Below are positions 1-7,960 of a stretch of 64,000 bases of DNA, one piece after another. Source of the stretch: Pedobacter sp. D749 (GTDB lineage: Bacteria; Bacteroidota; Bacteroidia; Sphingobacteriales; Sphingobacteriaceae); NCBI RefSeq assembly GCF_019317285.1, contig NZ_CP079218.1, forward strand, positions 5,580,001-5,644,000. The letters are read 5' to 3'. The stretch's first letter is position 1. Each line of letters begins with the position of its first letter. A program made the position numbers and the translations under genes. A model generated the notes under the pieces. The model was not told where the DNA came from and made no database searches. It saw only the letters and a list, made by a program, of their open reading frames with translations.

Positions 1-851
1 TGGCTCATGGTAGTACAGGTGCAGGTAACGACCAGGTACGTTTCGATATGATTTTCAATATCCTTATTCCAGAGGTTGAAATCATTACGCCAATCAGAGA
101 TTTAAAACTATCCCGCGAAGCGGAAATTGAATATTTAGCACAACATGGTGTAGAGTATAGCGCTGAAAAAGCAAGATACTCAATTAACAAAGGTTTATGG
201 GGAACTTCAGTAGGAGGAAAGGAAACTTTAACTTCTCACGAAACGTTACCGGAAAGTGCCTGGCCAACCCAGGTTTCTGAAACCGAATCGCGTAAAATTG
301 AACTTACTTTCGAAAAAGGTGAACTGGTAGCGATTGATGGTGAAACATTAGCACCTGTAAGGGCAATTCAAAAATTACAGGCCATTGCGCAACCTTTTGG
401 CATTGGTCGTGATATCCATGTGGGTGATACCATCATTGGTATTAAAGGTCGCGTAGGTTTTGAGGCTGCTGGTCCTATTATCATTATCAAAGCGCACCAT
501 ACTTTAGAAAAACACACCTTAACCAAATGGCAGTTAAGCTGGAAAGAACAATTATCATCTTTCTATGGCAACTGGTTACACGAAGGCCAGTTTCACGATC
601 CGATTATGCGGAATATTGAGGCTTTTTTAGCTGACACCCAAAAATTTGTGAGCGGTAAAGTGTTTGTTGAATTGTTGCCATACCGTTTCCAGATAATTGG
701 TATTGAATCTAACCACGATTTAATGAGCAATAAATTTGGTAGCTACGGCGAAATGAACAACGCCTGGAGCGGAGAAGATGTTAAAGGTTTCTCTAAAATA
801 TTTGGTAACCAGGTAATGATCTGGCACAAGGTGAATGGTGAAGAAGCCTAG
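1..851 (+). CDS. argG: Argininosuccinate synthase, C-terminal part (5' end outside window)
   Basis: It joins citrulline and aspartate with ATP to give argininosuccinate, the penultimate step of arginine synthesis, in the cytoplasm. The reading frame is open from position 3 with no start in the window, so the N-terminal part lies to the left. The visible part begins with the conserved ArgG stretch HGSTGAGNDQVRF and continues with the family signature around EVEIITPIRDLKLSREAE and SVGGKETL. About 280 residues are present of a usual 390-440. It is the first visible gene of the arginine cluster and is followed by a repeat-filled gap before a cupin gene. Nothing looks broken. Confidence 0.95.
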   Translation, partial: AHGSTGAGNDQVRFDMIFNILIPEVEIITPIRDLKLSREAEIEYLAQHGVEYSAEKARYSINKGLWGTSVGGKETLTSHETLPESAWPTQVSETESRKIELTFEKGELVAIDGETLAPVRAIQKLQAIAQPFGIGRDIHVGDTIIGIKGRVGFEAAGPIIIIKAHHTLEKHTLTKWQLSWKEQLSSFYGNWLHEGQFHDPIMRNIEAFLADTQKFVSGKVFVELLPYRFQIIGIESNHDLMSNKFGSYGEMNNAWSGEDVKGFSKIFGNQVMIWHKVNGEEA

Positions 852-855
852 TTTT

Positions 856-933
856 ATGTAAGATGTATGATGGAAGAGGTAAAATGTAAATCCATATCCT
901 CTCTTGATACTTGGTACTAACTACTTGATACTT
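856..933. repeat. Two word-like intergenic repeats
   Basis: The gap after argG holds two low-complexity word repeats. The first (856-889) is built of ATGTAAGATGTATGATGGAAG-like words and resembles the inverted pair at 47811-47922. The second (903-933) is built of ACTTGATACTTGGTACTA and recurs almost exactly at 7931-7960 before argE. They sit immediately upstream of the cupin start. No coding potential is seen. Confidence 0.7.
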
Positions 934-938
934 AAAAA

Positions 939-1289
939 ATGAGCGAAATCCTTTCTAAAGATAATTGTTTAAGCCACTATAAATGGGGCGATAATTGTGA
1001 TGGATGGAATTTTGTAAGCAAGCCTGATGCAGTAATTAAACAAGAGTTAATGCCGCCTCAAACTGCTGAGAAATTACATTTTCATACTTATGCAGAACAG
1101 TTTTTCTTTATATTGAAAGGGAAGGCAACATTTTTAATTGAAGGCGAAACATTTACTGTTGACACCAACAAAGGTTTACAAATTAAAGCGGGCGATAAAC
1201 ATAAAATTTTGAATGATGGCGTAGATGATTTAGAATTTATACTTTTTTCCTATCCATCAACCCAAAATGACAGAACTGATTGTGAATAA
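939..1289 (+). CDS. Small cupin-domain protein
   Basis: A 116-residue single cupin barrel. The first cupin motif is visible as HFHTYAEQFFFILKG, giving two histidines and a glutamate as likely metal ligands. The second motif is degenerate (GLQIKAGDKHKILN, one histidine). Such proteins bind small molecules or act as metal-dependent isomerases or dioxygenases; the substrate cannot be told. Its 3' end overlaps the next gene (GNAT) by 23 bases, so the two are translationally linked. The pair is an insert in the arginine cluster and need not belong to the pathway. Confidence 0.75.
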   Translation: MSEILSKDNCLSHYKWGDNCDGWNFVSKPDAVIKQELMPPQTAEKLHFHTYAEQFFFILKGKATFLIEGETFTVDTNKGLQIKAGDKHKILNDGVDDLEFILFSYPSTQNDRTDCE

Positions 1290-1752
1290 TATAAAGATAA
1301 AACAAATAGGATTAACAGAATCCCATCTCGTAGTTGGACTGTTTAACCAGTATCGCATATTTTATAAACAGTTTTCAGATATCGGCATGGCCAAAGCTTT
1401 TATTGATGAGCGCTTGCAACATAATGAATCGGTCATTTTTATAGCGATAGACGAGGATACTGAAAAATCGGTGGGTTTCACGCAGTTATATCCTAAATAT
1501 TCTTCAATAAGATTAAGCAAAAATTGGATTTTGAACGATCTGTATGTTGATGAGGTTTACCGCAAGCAGGGAATTGGCGAAAAGTTGATTAAAACTGCTA
1601 TGGATTTTGCCAAAGCCAATGGATCTACGTTTGTACAATTGGAAACTGCTGTAGATAATTACACCGCACAGCACTTATACGAAAACATAGGCTTTGAAAA
1701 ACAAGGCAATGACGAAGAATTTTTTCTTTATAAAATAGCATTAAACTCATAG
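1267..1752 (+). CDS. GNAT family N-acetyltransferase
   Basis: A 161-residue acetyltransferase of the GNAT fold. The acetyl-CoA binding motif A is clear (YVDEVYRKQGIGEKLIKTA, the R/QxxGxG/A pattern) and the C-terminal ENIGFEK segment is typical. The start ATG lies inside the cupin gene and the stop is two bases before the argC start, so cupin, GNAT and argC form one transcription unit. Its position before argC might suggest N-acylglutamate synthesis, but the sequence resembles general small-molecule or protein GNATs, so that role is only a guess. Confidence 0.8.
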   Translation: MTELIVNNIKIKQIGLTESHLVVGLFNQYRIFYKQFSDIGMAKAFIDERLQHNESVIFIAIDEDTEKSVGFTQLYPKYSSIRLSKNWILNDLYVDEVYRKQGIGEKLIKTAMDFAKANGSTFVQLETAVDNYTAQHLYENIGFEKQGNDEEFFLYKIALNS

Positions 1753-1754
1753 AG

Positions 1755-2738
1755 ATGAATAAAATTAAAGCAGGAATAATTGGCGGGGCGGGTTACACTG
1801 GCGGCGAAATGCTGCGTATTTTGGTTAACCACCCAAATGTTGAAATTGCTTTCGTAAATAGTACCAGTAACGCCGGAAACCTGATCTCAGATGTACATAC
1901 TGATCTGATCGGTGATACAGATTTAAAATTTGTAAGCGATATTCCACAAGATATTGACGTATTATTTTTATGTGTTGGCCACGGCGATGCTAAGAAATTT
2001 TTGGCTGCTAACCCAATCAACGAAAGCATTAAAATTATAGATTTATCTCAGGACTTTAGGTTACATGAAAAAGCTAAATTCGAAAACCGCGAATTTGTTT
2101 ATGGATTGCCAGAACTGAACCGTGATAAAATTAAAGCAGCTAAAAATATTGCAAACCCGGGTTGTTTTGCAACTTGTATCCAATTGGGTTTGTTGCCATT
2201 GGCCGCTAAAGGCTTGATTCAAAATGAGGTTCACATCAATGCTACTACCGGATCTACCGGTGCGGGACAGAGTTTATCTACTACTTCGCACTTCAGCTGG
2301 AGAACTAACAACCTTTCTATTTATAAAGCTTTTGAGCATCAGCATTTAAACGAAATCAGCGAGAGTTTGTTGCAGTTGCAACCCTCACTATCTGAAGCTT
2401 TAAATTTTATCCCACAGCGTGGTGCATTTACCAGAGGTATTTTAGCTGCCATGTACCTGGAAAGTGATTTAAGTTTAGAAGAAGCGCAAAACATTTACGA
2501 AGATTATTATAGTGCTCATCCTTTTACGCACGTAAGTCGGAAAAATATCGATCTAAAACAGGTCGTGAATACCAACAAGGCATTGGTACATACAGAAAAA
2601 CATGATGGCAAATTATTTATCATTAGTATTATTGATAACCTGTTAAAAGGTGCCAGCGGACAAGCGGTTCAGAATATGAACTTAATGTTCGGCTTAGATG
2701 AAACAGCGGGACTTAAGTTAAAAGCAGCCAATTTCTAG
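1755..2738 (+). CDS. argC: N-acyl-gamma-glutamyl-phosphate reductase
   Basis: It reduces N-acylglutamyl phosphate to the semialdehyde with NADPH, the third step of ornithine synthesis. The N-terminal nucleotide-binding motif GIIGGAGYTGGEMLR and the catalytic cysteine at residue 137 (NPGCFATC) are present. Length, 327 residues, is normal for the family. It starts two bases after the GNAT stop. Downstream comes the first four-helix-bundle insert, then argD. In this phylum the acyl group is probably succinyl (see the argF' entry). Confidence 0.95.
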   Translation: MNKIKAGIIGGAGYTGGEMLRILVNHPNVEIAFVNSTSNAGNLISDVHTDLIGDTDLKFVSDIPQDIDVLFLCVGHGDAKKFLAANPINESIKIIDLSQDFRLHEKAKFENREFVYGLPELNRDKIKAAKNIANPGCFATCIQLGLLPLAAKGLIQNEVHINATTGSTGAGQSLSTTSHFSWRTNNLSIYKAFEHQHLNEISESLLQLQPSLSEALNFIPQRGAFTRGILAAMYLESDLSLEEAQNIYEDYYSAHPFTHVSRKNIDLKQVVNTNKALVHTEKHDGKLFIISIIDNLLKGASGQAVQNMNLMFGLDETAGLKLKAANF

Positions 2739-2741
2739 GCA

Positions 2742-3211
2742 GAGGGCAGGAAGGCAGAAGGCAAAAAGGTCTGGATTCAGATCTAAAATTTAAATGTATG
2801 AGAGATTATCAAAAACTAGATGTTTGGAAAAAGGCTCACTTATTTACTTTACAGGTTTATAAGGAAATCCTCCCTATAATGCCTATTGAAGAAAAATTTG
2901 CTTTAACCCAACAAATTCGGCGGGCCACCTATTCTATCCCTTTAAATATTGTAGAAGGAAGCGGTAAAAACACAGATAAGGATTTTGTCCATTATCTTGA
3001 TAATGCACTTGGCTCTACAAAAGAAATAGAATATACTTTTATTCTCATCCGTGATTTAGCTTACATCAGTTTAGCGGTTTATGAGGCTGTGAATAAAAGT
3101 GTTAATGAAGTTAAGGCGATGTTAATCGCATTTATTAAATTTTTGAGAGGCGGTGGAAAAGGTTAGGCTATACAAACCCTCAACCTTCCGGCCCTCAACC
3201 TTCAAACCTTA
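2742..3211. repeat. Imperfect inverted repeats bracketing the four-helix-bundle gene
   Basis: The left arm starts at 2742 (GAGGGCAGGAAGGCAGAAGG). The right arm, 3184-3196, reads CCTTCCGGCCCTC, the reverse complement of GAGGGCCGGAAGG, so 12 of 13 core bases match. Further words CCCTCAACCTTC repeat up to about 3211. The arms enclose the gene at 2798-3166 and little else. The same words recur beside argB, proC and argE. Confidence 0.65.
2798..3166 (+). CDS. Four-helix-bundle protein (23S rRNA intervening-sequence / S23 family)
   Basis: A 122-residue all-helical protein of the family named four helix bundle or 23S rRNA-intervening sequence protein (TIGR02436/PF05635), distantly related to Avd of diversity-generating retroelements. 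Visible marks are the start MRDYQKLDVWKKAH, the segment QQIRRATYSIPLNIVEGSG, the segment FVHYLDNALGSTKEIEY, and the C-terminal FIKFLRGGGKG. In spirochaetes and Coxiella such genes lie in 23S intervening sequences whose ends are inverted repeats; here it lies between argC and argD inside its own inverted repeats. Its cellular function is unknown. A decayed paralogue lies at 4372-4744. Confidence 0.85.
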   Translation: MRDYQKLDVWKKAHLFTLQVYKEILPIMPIEEKFALTQQIRRATYSIPLNIVEGSGKNTDKDFVHYLDNALGSTKEIEYTFILIRDLAYISLAVYEAVNKSVNEVKAMLIAFIKFLRGGGKG

Positions 3212-3218
3212 TTAAAAA

Positions 3219-4367
3219 ATGAACTTATTCGACGTTTACCCACTTAACGATATAGAAATTACCAAAGCAGCCGGCAGCAATGTTTGGGATGCTAACGGAC
3301 AACAATATTTAGATTTGTATGGCGGTCATGCTGTAATTTCAATCGGGCATACTAACCCACATTATGTAAACCGTTTAACTGATCAGTTAAATAAAGTTGG
3401 TTTTTATTCAAATTCAGTAAAAATTCCTTTGCAGGTACAACTGGCACAGAAACTGGGCGAAGTATCAGGCAAAAAAGATTTCCAATTGTTCCTGTGTAAT
3501 TCGGGAGCTGAGGCAAATGAAAATGCTTTAAAACTGGCTTCATTTTACAATGGAAGAAAAAAGGTAATTGCTTTTACGGGGGCTTTCCACGGACGTACCT
3601 CTTTAGCGGTTGCCGTAACCGACAATCCTAAAATTGTAGCACCGGTTAATCAGACCGAAAATGTAATCTTTTTGCCTTTCAATAATGAAGTCGCTTTAGA
3701 AGAAACTTTCAAATCACAGAGTAATGATATTTCAGCGGTGATTATTGAAGGTATTCAAGGCGTTGGTGGCATTAAAGAAGCCTCTAAAAGTTTCCTTCAA
3801 AAAATACGTTCACTTTGTGATGAATATAATGCCGTTTATATTGCCGATAGTGTTCAGTGCGGTTACGGACGTACAGGGTCGTTTTACTCGCATGATTACT
3901 CAGGTGTAGAAGCAGATGTGTATACGATGGCAAAAGGAATGGGTAATGGATTTCCGGTAGCGGGAATCTCAATTGCACCGAAATTTAAACCTTGGCACGG
4001 AGAGTTGGGTACAACTTTCGGTGGTAACCATTTAGCTTGCGCTGCGGCTTTAGCTGTTTTGGAAGTGATGGAAAAAGATAACCTGATCAAAAATGCTGAA
4101 GAAGTTGGGAACTATCTCATTACTGAATTAAAGAAATTTGAGCAGGTGAAAGAAGTTCGTGGCCGTGGCTTAATGATTGGTATCGAATTGCCAGAAGAAC
4201 TTGCCCATGTTAAAAAGGAACTTTTGTTTAAGCATTTTATTTTTACTGGGGAGGCAAAACCCAATGTAATCCGTTTATTGCCGGCATTAAATTTAACGAA
4301 AGCACATGCTGATGAGTTTTTGGTAGCTTTTGAAAAAGCGGTAAAAGGCGTAGGGTATAAGGTTTAA
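3219..4367 (+). CDS. argD: N-acylornithine aminotransferase
   Basis: A class III PLP aminotransferase that converts N-acylglutamate semialdehyde to N-acylornithine using glutamate. The PLP lysine lies in YTMAKGMGNGFPVAG, preceded by the cofactor aspartate in YIADSVQCGYGRTG; GAFHGRTSLAVA is also typical. The protein has 382 residues, normal for ArgD. The final codons (KGVGYKV) are encoded by the left arm of the inverted repeat that brackets the downstream pseudogene, so the repeat has shaped the C-terminus. It starts after an AT-rich leader behind the word repeats. Confidence 0.92.
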   Translation: MNLFDVYPLNDIEITKAAGSNVWDANGQQYLDLYGGHAVISIGHTNPHYVNRLTDQLNKVGFYSNSVKIPLQVQLAQKLGEVSGKKDFQLFLCNSGAEANENALKLASFYNGRKKVIAFTGAFHGRTSLAVAVTDNPKIVAPVNQTENVIFLPFNNEVALEETFKSQSNDISAVIIEGIQGVGGIKEASKSFLQKIRSLCDEYNAVYIADSVQCGYGRTGSFYSHDYSGVEADVYTMAKGMGNGFPVAGISIAPKFKPWHGELGTTFGGNHLACAAALAVLEVMEKDNLIKNAEEVGNYLITELKKFEQVKEVRGRGLMIGIELPEELAHVKKELLFKHFIFTGEAKPNVIRLLPALNLTKAHADEFLVAFEKAVKGVGYKV

Positions 4368-4768
4368 GGTGATGAGAGACTATAAAAAACTTGACGTTTG
4401 GAAAAAAGCACATGAATTAAATACTTATTAAGAAGGATATTGCTGTTAAATTTCCAAAAGAAGAAAGGTTTGAATTAACGTCTCAACTTACTAGAGCATC
4501 ATTATCTATTCCTTTAAATATTGTTGAAGGATGTGGGAGATTTACTGATAAAGATTTTGCCCATTTTTTAGATACTGCGTTAGGCTCAACCAATGAAATT
4601 GATTATTGTTGTTTATGTGCCTCAGAATTAAAATACATAAGCGAAGAAGAATATTTAAAAGTTAACCAAGCAATTAATGAAGTTAGGGCAATGCTAATTT
4701 CTTTTTTGAAATTTTTAAGAGCGGGTGGAAAAGAAAAACCTTAAACCCTACACCTTAAACCTTATACC
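4354..4768. repeat. 18-bp perfect inverted repeats bracketing the second four-helix-bundle copy
   Basis: Left arm 4354-4371 reads GGTATAAGGTTTAAGGTG. Right arm 4751-4768 is its exact reverse complement. They lie just outside the pseudogene at 4372-4744; the left arm overlaps the last codons of argD. The arm sequence differs from that of the first copy (2742-3211), so the repeats are specific to each locus and are not a fixed terminal repeat. Confidence 0.8.
4372..4744 (+). pseudogene. Frameshifted four-helix-bundle protein
   Basis: It begins MRDYKKLDVWKKAHELNTY and then hits TAA. In another frame it resumes KKDIAVKFPKEERFELTSQ and runs, including SIPLNIVEG and TDKDFAHFLDTALGS, to FLRAGGKEKP and a stop at 4742. 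Compared with the intact copy at 2798, the stretch between the H and P anchors is 43 instead of 45 bases, which fits a 2-base deletion near 4430. It lies between argD and argF' inside perfect 18-bp inverted repeats. The rest is well conserved, so the break is recent. Confidence 0.85.
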
Positions 4769-4773
4769 TTAAT

Positions 4774-5745
4774 ATGAAACTTTTCACTTCCGTACACGAT
4801 GTCCCAAGCATCAAACAGTTTGTAAATGATGCGCTTGCATTAAAAGCGAATCCTTATGCGCACCAGGATTTAGGTAAAAACAAAACCTTAGGTTTAGTTT
4901 TTATGAACCCAAGTTTACGTACCCGCTTAAGTACCCAAAAAGCGGCCTTAAATTTAGGTATGAATGTGATGGTAATGAACATGGATAAAGAAGGTTGGGC
5001 ATTAGAAACGCAGGATGGAGTGGTAATGAATGGCTCTACTGTTGAGCATATTCGTGAAGCTGCTGCGGTAATGGGCCAGTATTGCGATATTTTGGGCTTG
5101 CGTTCTTTTCCAAAGCTGAATAACCGTGAAGAGGATTATAGCGAAGATTTCTTCAATAAATTTGTGAAATATTGTGCAGTACCTGTGGTGAGTTTAGAAA
5201 GCGCAACACGTCACCCTTTACAAAGCTTCGCCGATATTATTACCATTCACGAAACCTGGACAAAGAAACCGGATGGCCGAAAACCTAAGGTAGTTTTAGC
5301 CTGGGCACCCCACGTTAAGGCATTACCTCAGGCGGTGCCAAATTCTTTTGCAGAGTGGATGTGCAAAGCTCAGGCAGAAGGAATGATCGATTTTACCATC
5401 GCCCAGCCAGAAGGTTATGAACTTTCCAATGATTTTACGCCTAATGCCGATATTCAGTATAATTTGGAAGAAGCTTTAGTTGGTGCTGATTATGTGTATG
5501 TGAAAAATTGGAGTAGTTATAAAGAGTATGGGAAAGTATTAACTTATCCTGATGGCTGGATGATGAACAACGAAAAGTTAAAATTCACAAATGATGCTAA
5601 AGTGATGCACTGTTTGCCTGTTCGTCGTGATCTGGAATTATCATCAGAGATTTTGGACGGACCAAATTCATTGGTTATTCACGAAGCCGGAAACCGTTTA
5701 TGGGCAGCACAGGCGGTAATTAAAGCGATGTTGGAGGAATTGTAA
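4774..5745 (+). CDS. argF': N-acyl (probably N-succinyl) ornithine carbamoyltransferase
   Basis: A 323-residue transcarbamylase that makes N-acylcitrulline from N-acylornithine and carbamoyl phosphate. The carbamoyl-phosphate loop is FMNPSLRTRLST, as in the acetyl/succinyl-ornithine branch and not ordinary ArgF (STRT). Further marks are RHPLQSFAD and MHCLPVRRD. Residue 90, which follows GST and precedes EH, is valine. From memory of work on the Xanthomonas and Bacteroides enzymes, Glu at this site gives acetylornithine specificity, and Pro, Ser or Val gives succinylornithine specificity. The predicted substrate is therefore N-succinylornithine. Gene order (argD, argB and argE adjacent) agrees with an acyl-ornithine route. 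Confidence 0.92.
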   Translation: MKLFTSVHDVPSIKQFVNDALALKANPYAHQDLGKNKTLGLVFMNPSLRTRLSTQKAALNLGMNVMVMNMDKEGWALETQDGVVMNGSTVEHIREAAAVMGQYCDILGLRSFPKLNNREEDYSEDFFNKFVKYCAVPVVSLESATRHPLQSFADIITIHETWTKKPDGRKPKVVLAWAPHVKALPQAVPNSFAEWMCKAQAEGMIDFTIAQPEGYELSNDFTPNADIQYNLEEALVGADYVYVKNWSSYKEYGKVLTYPDGWMMNNEKLKFTNDAKVMHCLPVRRDLELSSEILDGPNSLVIHEAGNRLWAAQAVIKAMLEEL

Positions 5746-5751
5746 GTGATG

Positions 5752-5825
5752 TCCCTTTGCCTGGGTTTGTGTCCTCACGAACCGAAATTATTAACTATTA
5801 ATATGGTTCGTGGAGACACGAACAT
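5752..5825. repeat. Inverted repeat GTGTCCTCACGAACC
   Basis: Arms at 5769-5783 (GTGTCCTCACGAACC) and 5805-5819 (GGTTCGTGGAGACAC) match at 13 of 15 positions and are separated by an AT-rich loop. A related element, a perfect ATGGTTCGTG/CACGAACCAT hairpin plus a GTGAGGACACAGACC stretch, lies at 38158-38271. This is a dispersed repeat family; it may also act as a weak terminator or attenuator between argF' and argB. Confidence 0.65.
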
Positions 5826-5839
5826 GGTAAGAATAAACT

Positions 5840-6670
5840 ATGAAACAACTCACAATCATAAAAATCGGTGGAAACGTAATCGATAATTCAGAAAACCTTC
5901 ATCAGTTTTTGCTGGATTTTACTGCATTGCCGGGAGATAAAATTTTGGTTCATGGTGGCGGTAAAATTGCAACTGAGCTTGGCGAATCGCTCGGCATTGA
6001 AGCCAAAATGGTTGAGGGCAGAAGAATTACCGATATTGAAACATTGCGGATTGTAACCATGGTTTATGCCGGACTGATCAATAAAAATATGGTTGCCCAG
6101 CTACAGGCCAAGGGTAGTAATGCTATTGGTTTAAGCGGTGCTGATGGTAATGTGATCAAAGCAAAAAAACGGCCGGTTAGTACCAAAACTTATGGTGCGG
6201 ATGCGGGACCAATGGCAGGAGCCGTAATTGATTATGGCTTTGTGGGTGATTTGGATGAAAATTCTGTTTCTTCAACGACTTTAGATAGTTTGCTTCAGGC
6301 CGGATTGGTTCCTGTTTTATGTGCCATTACACACGACGGTGCTACACAACTTTTAAATACCAATGCCGATACTATTGCATCTTCTGTTGCGGTGGCGATG
6401 TCTGCTTTATATGAAACACGTTTGGTATATTGCTTTGAGAAAAAAGGTGTACTTAAAGATGTGAATGATGACGGTTCTGTAGTGAGAGAAATCAAAGCTG
6501 ATGAGTTTGAAAGTTTAAAAGCAGATGGAACGGTGCAGGGTGGAATGATCCCCAAATTACATAACGCTTTTGAAGCAATTAAAAAAGGAGTTTCGGCAGT
6601 ATACATCGGTAAAGCCGATGAACTTTCTGAACTTGCAGAAGGCACTTTTGGAACCAAGATGCTGAAGTAA
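5840..6670 (+). CDS. argB: N-acylglutamate kinase
   Basis: It phosphorylates N-acetyl- or N-succinylglutamate with ATP, the usual control point of arginine synthesis. The amino-acid kinase fold is marked by IKIGGNVID at the N-terminus, VHGGGK (about residue 40), and LLNTNADTIASS near residue 170; GGMIPKL near the end binds nucleotide. Length 276 residues. It lacks the N-terminal helix seen in arginine-inhibited hexameric enzymes, suggesting arginine control may be elsewhere (inference). It lies between argF' and proC. Confidence 0.93.
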   Translation: MKQLTIIKIGGNVIDNSENLHQFLLDFTALPGDKILVHGGGKIATELGESLGIEAKMVEGRRITDIETLRIVTMVYAGLINKNMVAQLQAKGSNAIGLSGADGNVIKAKKRPVSTKTYGADAGPMAGAVIDYGFVGDLDENSVSSTTLDSLLQAGLVPVLCAITHDGATQLLNTNADTIASSVAVAMSALYETRLVYCFEKKGVLKDVNDDGSVVREIKADEFESLKADGTVQGGMIPKLHNAFEAIKKGVSAVYIGKADELSELAEGTFGTKMLK

Positions 6671-7029
6671 GGTTTGAGGGAAAAGAGGTAGAAGGTAGGA
6701 AGGCTGAGGGTGTAAGGTTTTTGGTTAAGTGCATAAACTCATCGCTAAAAGATTTTAACACCAAGATACAAAGACACTGATTGAATTTGTAATTCTTTGT
6801 TTTGCTAGCTTTATGAATGTAGATTTATAGGCATTTATAGGGGGAAAGAAACCGATTAACCGCTGCTTTTGCAAACTAAACCTGATAGTAGTAGAAAGCT
6901 CCCGATTTTTCATCGGGACTTGTAACGGATAGCAGGACTGAACGTCAATAGCATTACTGCAATTGCTTTTCGAAAACCGAAGAAAAAAAATATAATCTGT
7001 GTAATTAACCCGAAGGAAAATTAGTAATC
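6671..7029. repeat. Gene-free stretch of repeats between argB and proC
   Basis: No gene is seen. From 6672 to 6723 there are AGGTAGAAGGTAGGAAGGC-type words, the same family as the arms around the four-helix-bundle genes. At 6757-6782 lies ACACCAAGATACAAAGACACTG, a second word family with a reverse copy at about 9098-9125. At 6896-6939 is a hairpin repeat described separately. The last 30 bases hold the proC leader. Confidence 0.6.
6896..6939. repeat. Hairpin repeat element, copy 1 (CCCGAT-TTTTC-ATCGGG)
   Basis: GAAAGCT is followed by the stem CCCGAT (6901-6906), loop TTTTC, ATCGGG (6912-6917), then ACTTGTAACGGATAGCAGGACT. A second copy at 44213-44257 has stem CCCAAT/ATTGGG and tail CTTGTAGGAAAAGCAGGACT. 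The stem change is compensated on both sides, so the structure, not only the sequence, is kept. Confidence 0.65.
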
Positions 7030-7842
7030 ATGTCAAAAAAAATAGCCATAATTGGTAGCGGAAATATTGGTTTATCTTTAGCAAAAGGTTTGGTGAAGGC
7101 CGACTTTGCTCAAGCAGGCGACATTACGCTTACCCGTAGAAATACCGATCATTTAAAATCATTTGCAGAAGTGGGTTTTAATATCAGCAATAACAATAAA
7201 CAAGCCGTGGTTGATGCTGATGTTGTAATTTTAGCCGTTCTACCCCAGCAATTAAATACGGTTTTAGACGAAATTCAGCCTTCAATTATTCCCGCTAAAC
7301 ATTTGGTTATTTCGGTAATTTCAGGTGTAAGCTGCGCTGCGGTTAGGGAAAAATTAGGCGAAAATGTTGAAGTGGTTCGTGTAATGCCTAATACGGCAAT
7401 TGCCATCGGGCAATCCATGACTTGTATGGCCAGCGATAATGCATCAGTAGAGCACATTGCAGATGTGACGAAAATGTTTGAAACGGTTGGTTCAGTTGTT
7501 AAAATCAATGAAGATTTAATGACTTCTGCAACGGCATTATGTGCTTGTGGAATTGCGTTTTTCTTAAGGGCAATCAGAGCAGCATCACAAGGTGGTGTAG
7601 AAATTGGTTTCCATGCCGATGAGGCTTTGAAAATGGCCGTTCAAACGGCTAAAGGAGCAGCCGATTTGCTTTTATTACACGGCACACACCCGGAATCAGA
7701 AATAGATAAAGTAACTTCGCCGAAAGGTTGTACCATTGCCGGTTTAAACGAAATGGAACACAATGGTTTTAGTTCTTCCTTAATAAAGGGTATTAAACTT
7801 TCAGCTTTAAAAGCAGGAAATTTATACACTAAAGAAGGTTAG
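7030..7842 (+). CDS. proC: Pyrroline-5-carboxylate reductase
   Basis: It makes proline from pyrroline-5-carboxylate with NAD(P)H. The Rossmann motif IAIIGSGNIGLSLAKGL opens the protein. The family C-terminal signature appears as VTSPKGCTIAGLNEMEHNGF, with VVRVMPNTAIAIGQSMT in the middle. It has 270 residues, the normal length. A purine-rich AAGGAAAA sits about 10 bases before the ATG. Its place between argB and argE ties proline and arginine synthesis together through the shared glutamate-semialdehyde chemistry; co-regulation is inferred. Confidence 0.93.
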   Translation: MSKKIAIIGSGNIGLSLAKGLVKADFAQAGDITLTRRNTDHLKSFAEVGFNISNNNKQAVVDADVVILAVLPQQLNTVLDEIQPSIIPAKHLVISVISGVSCAAVREKLGENVEVVRVMPNTAIAIGQSMTCMASDNASVEHIADVTKMFETVGSVVKINEDLMTSATALCACGIAFFLRAIRAASQGGVEIGFHADEALKMAVQTAKGAADLLLLHGTHPESEIDKVTSPKGCTIAGLNEMEHNGFSSSLIKGIKLSALKAGNLYTKEG

Positions 7843-7845
7843 AGG

Positions 7846-7960
7846 TGTAAGGTTTAGGGCATAAGGTCTTAATCGCAAACATAAAATTGAAAGCAAAATA
7901 AAAGGTAGAAAGTTTAAAGATGAGGTTATTCATGATACTTGCTACTAATTACTTGATACT
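7846..7960. repeat. Word repeats before argE
   Basis: After the proC stop come GGTGTAAGGTTTAGGGCATAAGG words (polypurine family). At 7931-7960 follows ATGATACTTGCTACTAATTACTTGATACT, nearly the same as 903-933. The second word runs straight into the argE start codon, so it forms the translation-initiation region. Confidence 0.65.

Noticed and set aside
2798..4744. Diversity-generating retroelement based on the Avd-like proteins
   Set aside because: No reverse transcriptase and no template/variable repeat pair with adenine-directed changes is in the window.
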